Source: Niebla homalea
Taxonomy: Eukaryota; Ascomycota; Lecanoromycetes; Lecanorales; Ramalinaceae
Direction: 5' to 3'
DNA length: 64,000 bases
Assembly: GCA_019925105.1 (NCBI GenBank)
Contig: JAHGAU010000012.1
Location: 124,001-188,000, forward strand
Position 1 is the stretch's first letter. Every line of letters starts with the position of its first letter. The translations under genes were made by a program, and so were the position numbers. Below, piece by piece: positions 25,383-35,939 of this stretch. The notes under the pieces were generated by a model. That model saw nothing but the letters and a program-made list of their open reading frames with translations, was not told where the DNA came from and did no database searches.

Positions 25383-26684
25383 TCAATACTCCAACCTCCC
25401 CGCCACCGCGTCCCAGAACTCGCGCATCAATCGATCTGCCTGGCGCTTCCCCCTCTCCTCCTCCCCCTCTTCCACCCCCGCTCTCACGACCAGATACCGC
25501 CGACCATCGACCCTGGGTTCCCACTCGCCCGGATTCGCACCCACGATCTTGCCCCCGGCTTCCTCCACGATGACCCACCCGGCGGCGACATCCCAGGCCC
25601 AGCAGCCGCCTTCCCAGTAGGCGTCGAGATCGCCGCGGGCGACGGCGCACAGGTTGAGGGCGGCGCTGCCGAGGCTGCGGAGGGAGTGCACCATTCTGCC
25701 ACCACCACCACCGCCACTGTTGGGGTCTCTACCGCCACCGCCGCCGCCGCCGCCGGCGCTATCATGGGTAATAGTAGTCTCATCACCGGCCAGCGCGCTA
25801 AAGGTCCTCGTCTTGGTGTCGAAGTTCGCGCCGCTGCGCTCGTTGCCCCACTCCACCGCCACGAGGCAGGTGTCGAGCTTCCCGAGCGGGCGGCGGTGGA
25901 GCGGGAGCGGGTGGGTCTCGTAGCGGGATTGCACTGCTGTCACTGTCACTGCCGCTGCCACTGCCTCGTCCTCCTTCTTCACACCGGAGGATGATGACGC
26001 CGACCCCGACCCCGGGTTGGGAGCCAAGGGGCGCGGTGGGTGCGAAGTAGGGATGCTGGGGCAGGTGAGGTAGGCGCCGTGGGCGTGGATGGCGTGGTAG
26101 AGGTGCTGGGTGAAAGGGTTATAGACGATGCCGACGAGGGGGCGGAGGTGGTGGGAGAAGGCGAGGGAGATGGAGATGTAGGGGTGGCTGTGCACGAAGT
26201 TGGTGGTGCCGTCGATGGGGTCGAGGATGAATGTCGGGGACGGGGTGAGGGTCCCGGAGGTGGAAGTTTCCTCGCCTAGCAGGCTGGACCGGTGGAGGAG
26301 GGTAGAGGTCAGCGGTGTTGGAGGCCGGTCTGTGGGAATGGGTTTGGGTTGTTTGGAGGCTGGAGAGGGGGAGGGAGGGGGAGGGGGGGCAAAGGGCGAC
26401 ATTTTTACCTACGAGTAGTCAGGATACTTGGAACGGAGGTGGGAGAAGACGAATTCTTCGACGGCTTTGTCGGTTTCGGTGACGAGGTCGGAGGCTGAAT
26501 GACCCAGAATTGACAGTGTTAGCAATTCCGTCTCCGAGATTATGGATAAAGAGACAGGTTCTGTGGACGAACAATTCTTCTTCGTGTCGATAGTTGAGGG
26601 GTTGGCGGCGGTGATCATGTCGCCAGCTTCAAGGGCGATGTCGAAGAGAACATCATGGATTTCCTGGAGGTTTGGCTCTGCCAT
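25383..26684 (-). CDS. Inositol monophosphatase family protein
   Basis: This is a Mg-dependent, Li-sensitive phosphatase of the IMPase fold, expected to hydrolyse myo-inositol phosphates or related sugar phosphates in the cytosol. Three exons: 26684-26573, 26494-26413 and 26283-25383 (about 364 residues). Both joins restore family sequence: the first gives SDLVTETDK, the second gives LLGEE. The metal-binding motif DPIDGTTNF and the second motif WDVAAGW followed by EEAGG are intact. Intron 1 is 78 bp with no stop, so a retained form would also be open, but family alignment argues for removal. Oddities are a long serine/alanine insert and a run of glycines in the middle of the catalytic domain. 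It is divergent from the nuclease gene at 26988. Confidence 0.9.
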
Positions 26685-26987
26685 TGCTGCGGATGATGGT
26701 GGCCGATCTAATCAGTCATGCGGAAGGGGTGTAGAGGAGTTTTAAAGAAGGAAACAGTCATGTAGACAATCATTGAGAAGACGAAACATCTGGTCATTGA
26801 GAGTCAAACCCCAAACATGAAGGCGTGCGTCATTCGCGAAAGTCAATTCGCGGCTTGTCTTATCTTATCGCCATTCGATCTAACGTCATTCGGATCTAGG
26901 ATCTCTTTCTTGGCATTCTGTTCACTCACGGATTCCACCAAACAACATCAATTCAATTCGCACACACCAAAGAGCTGTAAGCACATC
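26685..26987. promoter_or_regulatory. Divergent promoter between the phosphatase and nuclease genes
   Basis: About 300 bp separates the two divergent start codons. No other gene fits; the sequence is moderately AT-rich. Confidence 0.5.
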
Positions 26988-28812
26988 ATGGGCATTCGAG
27001 GTCTCACCAAGCACCTCCTCCCGTATGCCGATTGGAGAAGCCTGGGCAACCCATCACAGCATCAATCAGAGGGTCCGTACCATCCTTCTAGAAACGTTGT
27101 AATCGATGGCCCTTCATTCGCCTTTTTCGTCTATCGCCGCCTGCTCAACCATAGTCTCGATAGAGCAAACATCATCCACTCCATACCGAACTATAACACA
27201 CTCGGACATGTGGCAGTCGCGTTTTTGCTGCAGCTCCAAGATTGTGGCCTCTTAATGTAATGCTTGAAGCCAACACCTTATCTCATTTCTGAATGACCCT
27301 AGAGATCGCATCTGCTTTGACGGCTTTCTTCCTGAGCACAAGATCGAAACCAGACAGCAGCGCCTCGAGAAGATTATTACGGAGCTGTTCAATTTTCGAG
27401 CGTCACATCCAGATGGATTTTCCTTCGTCCCATCTACAATGTCTACACCAGCCGTCAACGAATTCAACCAGGAGGACGCGACACTCGCTCTGCAAGATCT
27501 TTTCGGCGCCAATTCCGCAACTCCAACGTTTCTGAATCTGCCTAATCCACCATTCATCGTACCCGCGGTTATTCACGCACTTCGTGCTAGTGAGTTCAAA
27601 TGCATGGTTGAGATGGTCCCAGGAGAGGCCGACCCCTATTGTGCCGTCCGAGCATGTGAAATACATGGCTTGATCTTCACTACGGACTCCGATCTTCTCA
27701 TACATGACTCAGGACCTGGTGGAAGTGTGGTGATGTTGGATCACATCCAGCTACAACCGTCAGCCGAGTCTGGCGTAACAATCAGAGCACCTGTCTTTGA
27801 GCCCTGGAATATCTCCAAAAAGCTGGGCATCGGAGACGACGCGCAGGCACTGCAAAGTCTTGCATATTTCCTCCAAGAAGTGCCCGGTACCAGCTTCCAT
27901 CAAGCGTTACGAAAAGTACGTTCGCACAGAGAGCAGGGCGCACAACTGGCACGTGAGACAATGTCTCTACTCAGTGCGTCCAGCCAGATATTGCGGAGAC
28001 ATGAAGCTGTTCAATTTGACAACGCTTCTCTGCGTTACTTCAGGTTACATGGACAGCATCTTGACCCCAGATTAGCCGAACTCTGTTTGCAGTTCCATCT
28101 AAGAGTGTCGCCAGCACAACACGCCATTTATCTGCCTGTCCTGCTGCAAGATCCAGCTCGAGCTTCGGCTTGGGAAATTTCGGTCCCATTACGCCAGTTT
28201 GCCTACACGTGTTTTGCGCAAGGATCAAGTTGTGGTTCAATGCCATTGTACATCCATGAGTATCGGCGTAAAGGTCGCAGATTAGTTGGGATAACGCTTT
28301 ACATATCGAATTCGAAGGAAAATAACACATTTGGCGAAGCTACCATTATATGTGATCAGCTTGAGCCCATTCTCAAGGCCTTTGCTAACATCTGCCCTGT
28401 TTCACTACGTTGGAGGTACCTCGCGGCCAGATACGTTCTTCACTGGTATGACAGTGAATCGAAAACCCCACCTTCTTTTGAAACCGTCAAGCATATGGTT
28501 ACCGGTAACTGCGAACGTGGCTGGAGCTGGGACGATATACATTTCGCAGCTCAGATGGAAGGCGTGCTTTACTCAATACATATGATACGACAAGCGTTTC
28601 AATATCTGCAGTATATCCCTTTGGAGCGCGGACCTACCTGCAACGTGGATCGGTTTGCCACGTCAACGGTGCGGATGGTCCACATCATTAAGGACTTACC
28701 AAGTTTTGAAAAGCTTCTGATTTCAATGAAGGAGATTGAACGCACAACGGATCTTTCAGAACTTGCAATGTTGGATGGGGAGATAAGAAGATGTTCTATT
28801 CCAATTTCATAA
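26988..28812 (+). CDS. Asteroid-like XPG/FEN1-family nuclease
   Basis: The gene encodes a structure-specific nuclease-fold protein of the Asteroid (ASTE1) branch of the XPG/FEN1 superfamily. The exons are 26988-27256 and 27303-28812 (about 592 residues); the 46-bp intron (GTAATG to TAG) restores FDGFLPEHK, a hallmark of the branch. The N-terminal XPG block begins MGIRGLT and contains VIDGPSF. The internal XPG block has VPGEADPYCAV followed by FTTDSDLLIHD, which supplies the acidic metal ligands. The ATG at 26988 is chosen because MGIRGLT is the conserved N-terminus; an in-frame ATG upstream at 26817 would add unrelated sequence. The long C-terminal region has no further motif that I can identify. 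Confidence 0.85.
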
Positions 28813-28915
28813 TCATACAGGTTTGTTTCATACCCAATCTTCCAAGTTCCATTACATGCAAAACGCCTTTCAATCAATTACGCCTTACAAACCCCCTCTA
28901 CTCCCTGTCTCAGCC

Positions 28916-29725
28916 TTATAGCTCCTCCCTATACCTGTGCTTCTCCGATTCCGCAAATTGTTGAATGTCAGAAAAGTGCGCCGGATTCGCGTGTTGCACC
29001 TGGGCCAACATCTGCGACCACTGAGAGTGGTTGTTGTAATGCAAGTGGCGTCGCACGAGGTACGGTGGGAACTGACACAGCACATGTGCCTTGAGAATTT
29101 CAAGGCCTGGCGGGCGGAACACTTCAGCCTTCGCATTGAGGCTCGATGGTGGCAGCGGCAGCGACGACGCCGACGACACCGCAACCGCCGCCGCCGGTAC
29201 GAACGGCGCGGAACACGGGTTCAACCGCGACTTGGGCGATGATGGCGGACCTGCTGGGCGTCGGGCAGGTGGCGCTATAGGCCCCCACGGTGATAATTTG
29301 GGCAGAAGCCGTCCGTCCAACGGCGTGCTGTACTCCACCGAGTCCCGCCACAACTCAGCCCACATCTCATTGGTTGATCTGCGTGCGCGCTTGATCCTAT
29401 CCATCCGGCGGGAAGTGCCTTGGCTCGAGCATGGCCCGTCAGGCGGGACCGCGGCAGAGCCGCTTGAGGCGGTGGCAGGGTCTCCCAGAAGCGAATCCGA
29501 GGGGGCGGAGGAGGAGGCGGACGCTTGTGAGAGACGTTTCTCATCCCGGCCGCACGGGAAGTATCGGTCGTTGTCCCAGCCAAGGTTCCTGTATTTGGAC
29601 GGGTTATAGAGGTTGAGGGCGTCGGTACCCAGGGTGGAAGGGGCGCTCCACCCAACCATGTCTTTCCAGGAATCCTTGCTACTGGACGGGGAAGTTTTGG
29701 TGGCGTCGTTCCATGGGTAAGGCAT
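28916..29725 (-). CDS. Uncharacterised protein
   Basis: A single open frame of 269 codons with balanced coding composition. I do not recognise the family. The N-terminal part is aromatic- and asparagine-rich, the middle is Ser/Ala/Pro-rich and probably disordered, and the C-terminal ~70 residues look folded and helical (VRRHLHYNNHSQW, then QFAESEKHRYREEL). No signal peptide or membrane segment is seen. It ends about 100 bp from the 3' end of the nuclease gene, so the two are convergent. Confidence 0.6.
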   Translation of the reverse strand: MPYPWNDATKTSPSSSKDSWKDMVGWSAPSTLGTDALNLYNPSKYRNLGWDNDRYFPCGRDEKRLSQASASSSAPSDSLLGDPATASSGSAAVPPDGPCSSQGTSRRMDRIKRARRSTNEMWAELWRDSVEYSTPLDGRLLPKLSPWGPIAPPARRPAGPPSSPKSRLNPCSAPFVPAAAVAVSSASSLPLPPSSLNAKAEVFRPPGLEILKAHVLCQFPPYLVRRHLHYNNHSQWSQMLAQVQHANPAHFSDIQQFAESEKHRYREEL

Positions 29726-30038
29726 GCTGAAAGGCGGGTGGTCGAGTCGAGGTAAGTGATGGAATGGTTTGGTATATAGAACGAGTAAGCTGTAATGTGC
29801 GTGCTACTATGATCAAGACGATGTGAGTGGAGTTAACGTAGTGATCAAGGCTTTATAACGCTGATATCAAATAGGCTTAAACCAATGAATTATTACGATG
29901 GCTTATGTGGATGCAATATGGAAGTAACGAACAATGGGAGATCGACAGTACGCAGGGAGCGAAGTGTGTTTATATACATATGGCCTCCTACTCACGCCGG
30001 GACAGCCACCACACAGTCCCAGATTGAGAGACGCCATC
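29726..30038. promoter_or_regulatory. Divergent intergenic region
   Basis: AT-rich DNA between the start of the minus-strand hypothetical gene and the candidate plus-strand gene at 30039. No gene is seen. Confidence 0.4.
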
Positions 30039-30660
30039 ATGTCCTCCGGGAGCAAAAGGGGAAGCAAGAAGCTTTCCAGCGGAGCCCGAAGGAATAGTAA
30101 AGGCGCGGAGAGAACTGCTACACCCTTTGGCTCAAGGCGTGATTGTGGAAAGCATCCGGTGAGTCGGGTCGATATTATTATTTGCAACTGAGCATATAAT
30201 ACCTATCCTCGGAGGGTTCCGGGTGGCTTCACCACGCGGAATGTCAGAGCCTGTAGTCTTTGGCATGATGGAAACATGCTAGGAAGCAATGGCTTATGCG
30301 TTTCGTAAAAACGCAGACTTTGGGAGGGTTCAACGGCTGTGGAGGGATACCCAGGATACGAGAGTGTGGAGAAAATGGAAGCTTGGCGCCATGTGCCAGC
30401 CATGCAAGCTCCAAGATAAGGTTATATAAGAAAGCTCGAAAACGGAATGGGGAAACAAATGGCTTCCAAGCGAGCGAGAACCGGCAAGAGTTGAAGGATT
30501 CTGCCTCTGTCTGCAGGAATGCATCCCGGAAGACGTCTCACAACTGGTGGAATCTATGAGGTCTGGCAAGCCATGCGTCTCCTTGTGTCCCATTATCTTT
30601 GCAGAATCAATCCTATTGATGATGTCTACTTCACTGTTCCTCGCAGGATCCGCAACATAG
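30039..30660 (+). CDS. Candidate small three-exon gene of unknown function
   Basis: The proposed exons 30039-30158, 30283-30420 and 30517-30660 are all joined in phase 0 and give about 133 residues. Donor 1 is a strong GTGAGT and both acceptors (TAG, CAG) are good, but donor 2 (GTTATA) is weak. The N-terminus is Lys/Arg/Ser-rich. Exon 2 is basic and tryptophan-rich, and exon 3 contains a short hydrophobic stretch near the end. Without splicing, the exon 2/3 frame runs 157 codons with only a TAG (30280) and a TAA (30427), so a decayed gene is the alternative. No family is recognised. Confidence 0.3.
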
Positions 30661-31463
30661 ACCCCACACATGTGCGCAAATGTCTCTCATGAAGATGACG
30701 AGACATTGCCAAAATCTCATGCACTCATTGACCGGCTCGATCTTCCGTACTGCTTCACCCTCCATGATTAAGCACGGGTCCTGGCTGTCACCGTGATGCT
30801 TTTTCCCTGTCGTAAGCGGGATTTTTGCGATCGATTTCAGGAACCTTTTTTTTCTGTCGGATTTACGAGTACTCAACAGCCACCATTCAGAGCCTATTCA
30901 AGGAACTTGTTTGTGGTTTTCCGGGTACATGGAAGCTGTCTGATGCGATGTTGAATCAGAAGAATTAGTCTGGCTGCATATAATGTAGTGGATGATGCAT
31001 GGAGGAAAATCTATCTGCAGAAGATACCTGGGTGTTATGTTAAGCGAGTGGCTTAGCAAGGCTTGCATGATGACTCAATGACACTCTATGCTGGCAACCC
31101 CGCCTACACCTAGGCTGACAGAGGTTCTGCAAAATAACATGAAGCCTTTGCAGTAGAAGATAAAACCGTTCACTAGTAAGTGTATAGCGCGCATGATTTT
31201 GAACTCAAATTCTAGATCATTCCAGCCTTAGAGCTACCCCACTACCCCACCAAGAATAATGAGTTCCAAGCTAATCAGGGTTAATCCTCTCCTAGTTTCT
31301 TCTTTCTTGAAAAGCAACCTGGCTACATTATGACACATGAAGGTGTCTCACCACTCCACACCATATGAGACTTGCTTTGGAATTGGAGTGAGACTAATTG
31401 TCATGAGCTTCTCTCTTGTCAGGCTGAGAATGGTAGGCTCAGAGAGAACACACTGCTTCCCAA
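30661..31463. other. Intergenic, no gene seen
   Basis: No frame has support. The final ~100 bp are the likely promoter and leader of the OB-fold gene. Confidence 0.4.
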
Positions 31464-32798
31464 ATGGCAATGGCAATGGCGATACCAAAGGAAAACGACG
31501 TCAATCCCATTATTCAGGAGATTGTCCGGACAGAAGTCTGCTTTCCAAACATCCAGCTTCTCGTTGATTACATCTCAATCGAGGTCGTCGACGCAGAGCA
31601 AGGAAAGGAAACCTTTCGCTTATACCTTACTGATGGCGAGGTCAATATTCGAGGTAATCGAGCATCAATGTGACATCTGTGCCCACTAACCACACGGCCT
31701 CAAGCACTGATTAGAAGCCGTTTGCACAGAGCTGTCACAGAGCAGGATGTCGGTAGAGGCTCGATATTGGTACTCAAGGAGTACAGCCTAGCAAGGGCGA
31801 AAAGGCGAAATGGGGACGGTGAGATAGTGTAAGTCAAGTCTTGCAGTCAATGGAAACATCACGCCAAGCTAAGTGTATTCAGCTACTTTGCTATCAGAGA
31901 CTTCTTTGCCTTTGGGTATCGCAAACTTCCGGAGATTACTGTTGAAGGGTCGCCAGACCCGACACAAAGCTCGATCGACAACCCATCAGGCACCGATCAT
32001 AAAGTCTTAGAGGACCCCGCATACCAAGAAGCCCAAGGCGGTCCACTCAACTCTGCTGCAGCTAAGCAAGATAGGCCACCTCCAAAATTGGCAGCCCCTG
32101 TAGCTCCTGATATTCGCCGAGCTGTGAAACCACAGTTGCCTCGAAGTCCAGAATGGATCAAGCGAGCCTCGATAGAGCATCATCAGCGCTGCCATGAAGG
32201 ATCGAACATTGCATTTTCGGCTCGAGTTCCTACTACAGATGACAATGAGTTCAGACAATTCTGTGACAGGAACCCGATTCCGCAAGACGTCAAGCCGTGC
32301 CCATGCGTGACGGACATGGCCTTGGAGGCCATCATGAAAGGCTTGCCATTGAAGCCATTTAATGATCGGCCAAAGATAAAGTCACTGAGTGCTGTTACTG
32401 GACGCAACAAATCTCGTAATCATGATGTCGATGTGCTCGCCATGATCGTCTCCTGCGATTCGTCAACAACCAAGCCTGCCAGCCTGCCTCTCAAACGGGA
32501 CATCCGTATTATTGACTATAGTGTTGAAGAACCCATCGTCTTGGGCATCTTCATTGATCCTATTAACACACTTCCAAAGGCCGGCACTATCGCGCTTTTC
32601 CGACATGTCACCACGCACGATTTCCGAAAGGGTAACCTGAACGCCTATCCGGCTCGTGTGGCTGGAAGAGAGTGGTTCATCCCAAACCCCGTCTGCTTCG
32701 GCTTGGAAACTGATATTCGACGCCTTGCAGACCGATTCGCGGGGTTGGTCGCTAAGCAAGACACCGTCGAGCACGCGTTACTAGATGAAGACGCTTAG
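31464..32798 (+). CDS. Putative OB-fold, RPA-like nucleic-acid-binding protein
   Basis: Three exons, 31464-31653, 31705-31828 and 31883-32798, give about 409 residues. Both introns are short (51 and 54 bp), with GTAATC and GTAAGT donors, and their removal gives an uninterrupted frame. The N-terminal ~110 residues (ALIRSRLHRAV, then GSILVLKEYSLAR) resemble the RPA1 N-terminal OB fold. The C-terminal region (VLGIFIDP, TIALFRHVTTHDF, REWFIPNP) reads like a further beta-barrel, after a proline-rich linker. Single-stranded DNA or telomere binding is inferred only from this resemblance. The start lies at the first of three ATGs in the repeated ATGGCA run. Confidence 0.6.
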
Positions 32799-33388
32799 CA
32801 TGCAGCGCCATAAGCCTTGTTCCTGATTCGACGACATCACCCGGAACCAAGCACATGGCTGACGCAGCTTGTCTTAGATTGCATAGCCTCGTGAGTTCAG
32901 TCGGAGAATATTAGCCGACACTTAGGTTGCGCGAAGTGCAGCCCTGGTCCTCCTGGCCATCAGCCTTTTGCCTATGGGAATCTGTGATACATTTGAGTAA
33001 CAGTGATGCATATTCCACCACAACTTTCTATACGACCAAGGGACTCACAAGTCACAACATCTAGCCCTTGCGCCTAACGAGTAAGTCCGCAAGCCTCTGA
33101 GACCCTAGGCCTACAATAATAAGGGAAGGTCTATCTGCGGGTCGCAAAGATGCTGGACAGGGCATATAAGCGATGGCGCCCCAATGGACAAGTACTTGGT
33201 ACATCACCATATTACCCGCTCATGCATGTCCAAGAAACCCCCTTGGAGATTGCACTAGGCGGCCCCCGCATATCCTTCCCGGCAGCCGATCCCTGGCCTG
33301 CTTCATAAGGAAGGCTCAACGTCGTCCCCCTTTCAAAGATGCAGCATGCCATACATGCTCTCGAATTAGACCCTCCTTTTGCTCCATC
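32799..33388. other. Intergenic, no gene seen
   Basis: The in-frame extension 33173-33388 of the next gene is open but rich in residues unlike the rest of that protein. I treat it as leader sequence. Confidence 0.4.
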
Positions 33389-34066
33389 ATGAATCCATTG
33401 ACGCTCCGTACACCTCAAGTCTTCGCTCGCCCCAACTCCCTCGACGTCTCCGAAATCAAAGCCCGCACCGCAACCATCTCAGACCCCGACTCCAACCACA
33501 GCACCACCGACTCCACCGACTCCATCGCCCCATCCCAGGATGACGACCTGACGCTCACCAACGAAACCCCCGCAACTTGGCCCCTCAGCGCCGCCGAAAC
33601 CACCACCATCTACCCGCCCACTATCAACACCACCACCACCGGCTACGGCCCTGCCAACGAGGTCGACCACTGGAAAATCGAAGGCTCCAACTTCCACCTC
33701 GACATCACCGTCAATCTGGGCCACCGCCTCGAAGAAACCAAACTCAACGAGACCCTCGAATCCGGCCTCCGCGCTCTGTCCCGGAAACCGCTCACCGAGG
33801 CGGCCGACGGCACCTGGACCACCTGCTCGGAGTACAACGCCACCTCCTCCTCGTCCATCATCATCCTGGATCTCGCGCAGCAGACATCGGTACAGCAACA
33901 AGGGGCCGAAACGCTCGAGTGGCGGCAGCTCATCACGCTGCTCGATAAGCCGAATGGCCTCTGGGGGTACTTCGTGAAGACGCGGCGGTTCTTCGAGATG
34001 GAATTCGCGGTCCGGGATGAGAGTCGGATGGGGCAGCGGGGGGTTATTGTGCGCAGGGCAGTGTGA
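33389..34066 (+). CDS. Uncharacterised protein
   Basis: An open frame with strong GC-rich codon bias, 225 residues from the ATG at 33389 (context ATC before ATG). Residues ~20-85 are Ser/Thr/Asp-rich and probably disordered. The rest looks like a compact mixed alpha/beta domain (HLDITVNLGHRLEET, then WRQLITLLDKPNGLWGYF). I recognise no family. After the stop another frame remains open for ~40 codons (to 34197) and is also Gly/Ala-rich, so a missed intron or alternative C-terminus is possible. Confidence 0.55.
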   Translation: MNPLTLRTPQVFARPNSLDVSEIKARTATISDPDSNHSTTDSTDSIAPSQDDDLTLTNETPATWPLSAAETTTIYPPTINTTTTGYGPANEVDHWKIEGSNFHLDITVNLGHRLEETKLNETLESGLRALSRKPLTEAADGTWTTCSEYNATSSSSIIILDLAQQTSVQQQGAETLEWRQLITLLDKPNGLWGYFVKTRRFFEMEFAVRDESRMGQRGVIVRRAV

Positions 34067-35368
34067 AGAAGGGTGTAGTCAAGGATACGCCCAGCAATTC
34101 GTCATCGGCTGAGGCTGCGACAGCTGCGGGGGGAGGAGGACCGACGCTGGTGTTGCCGGGGGGAGTTGTGGGGGCTGGGTCGGCTGCGGTGTCGTGAATC
34201 GTTCGATATAAAGTGGATGAGGTGCGAAACGCCTGGACCGGGGGAAAAAACCACGGCAGTCAAGACTCGGGGTTGATCACGGCGCATCGGGTCTCTTGAA
34301 TATAGGCGTTCCTGTCCTGTCGCTGGGCGTTAGTTCCTGCAGAAAACCGGAACGGAATTGGACGAGAGGATTGAAAAGCTGCTCCACACTGTCACTCCCG
34401 GGGAGTTCAAATCTTCACCATACCTCGCATTTCCCTCCAATCCCACCGCCCCCCCAGTAACCCATTTCGCCCTACCCCAAAGATTCCGTCTTTCACCACC
34501 CAAGCACCTACCGAAAGAAAGCCAACTCTAGCCAACTTCCCTCACTTCTTGTCTTCATCCGCCCTGGAATTCTCCGCGCTATATCCCTCAGTTCCTCCCC
34601 CCCGGCTGATGCATACCCCTATCCCCGGTTCTTCGTTCCTTGTCTCATACACTCAAGGAAACCCTACCCTCTACCCATCGAACCCCCCACCACCTCATCT
34701 GCTTCTCCCTCGCACTCTACGTCCTTGCCCTGTGCTCGTTAACCCCCTCTCTTCCTCTCTCCCCCTCCGGCAACCAACCCCCTCCGCCCTCCCGTCGAGA
34801 TACCACAGACCAACTTATCCTTCCCCTCCCTGTCAAATTCCCCTCCCTCCCCACGCGAACACCGCAACCACACTACTGTGGAGAGCAGGGGAAGGCAATA
34901 AGTGTCACACTGGTGTGGTGTGGGATGAGGGCCGAGAGGCTGGGAGGGTGCGCTAAGGGTGGGAGGGATGGATAGGGAGGAAAGGGTGGATGGATGGAAG
35001 AGCTCGGTGGGTTTTGGGTATGATAGGTGGAGGGCTTAAGAGGAAGAGTGAGAGAAAAGGACCGGGAATGGAGGATTAGGTGGGGGAAGTGTTTATGATA
35101 CCCTAAGAAAGAGTGGGTGGGGATGGCGATTGCGGCAACAGTGGCAGGCGATTGAAAAGGTGTGCATGAAATTGCGCGCGGGAATGAATGCGCAGGGGCC
35201 GGGGGTAGAACGCGTTGTTCTCTCGACAAAGAGATTTGCTTGGGATTTTGAATTGGTCCTGAATTCGCCCATAGGATGTTGTAAGTGATTGAGGCGGATG
35301 GGAGTATTGTATAACGTGAGGATGGTATTCCCGCTAGAGTCGGATCTTCGCATTCCCATCAATAGAAC
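34067..35368. other. Intergenic, low-complexity
   Basis: CCC/CTC-rich and AG-rich tracts give long Pro/Ser ORFs on both strands (for example 34549-34975), which I regard as composition artefacts. No supported gene. Confidence 0.4.
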
Positions 35369-35370
35369 TA

Positions 35371-35682
35371 ATCACCCAGCTCCGGCTGGGTGATCCACAG
35401 CAACTTCAAATTACGATCGCAACTTCAAATTTCACTACAAATTCAAGAGAAACTTCCACCACAACGGGAATTCCAAAATTCTGATTCCATAGATGGATTC
35501 AGAATTGTTGATTATATTATTCTATAGAAGGAATTAATATTAATTCAATTCCAGATGGAGCCAAAAATTTGTAGTTCGTATTATTGGGAAAAACCGGATT
35601 TTGGCCCGCACAAAAATCCATGGGTTTTGGTGGCCGTGTAAATTTGAAGTTGCAGTCGATCACCCGGCGGGAGCTGGGTGAT
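35371..35682. mobile_element. 312-bp MITE flanked by TA, probably Tc1/mariner-derived
   Basis: Terminal inverted repeats of 42 bp (35371-35412 and 35641-35682) match at 38 of 42 positions by hand alignment. The element is flanked on both sides by TA (35369-35370 and 35683-35684), the target duplication of Tc1/mariner elements. It encodes nothing. Each terminus starts with its own hairpin: at the left end, ATCACCCAGC and GCTGGGTGAT are perfect 10-bp arms around a 4-base loop. A further near-perfect palindrome sits at about 35476-35508. Confidence 0.85.
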
Positions 35683-35939
35683 TATTGATCACGGCTAATA
35701 TGACTAGAGGTTGACGCGCGACGCTGTCAAGGGGCCGAGAATACCTATCCGCAAGGAGAGGTGCAGAGGGGGTTGGTATGATGGAAAGTAATCGAGTGGG
35801 TGAACCTAGCATCACCTCGATATGGCTATTGCGGCCAATGCATTGCGGTCATGCTCTATATTGCGAAGCAGTGTTCTGCCCAGAGGGGTCTGTCTCAGAA
35901 GCTCTAATAGGATAGAAAGCTGCTGTCTGTTCTCCTCTT

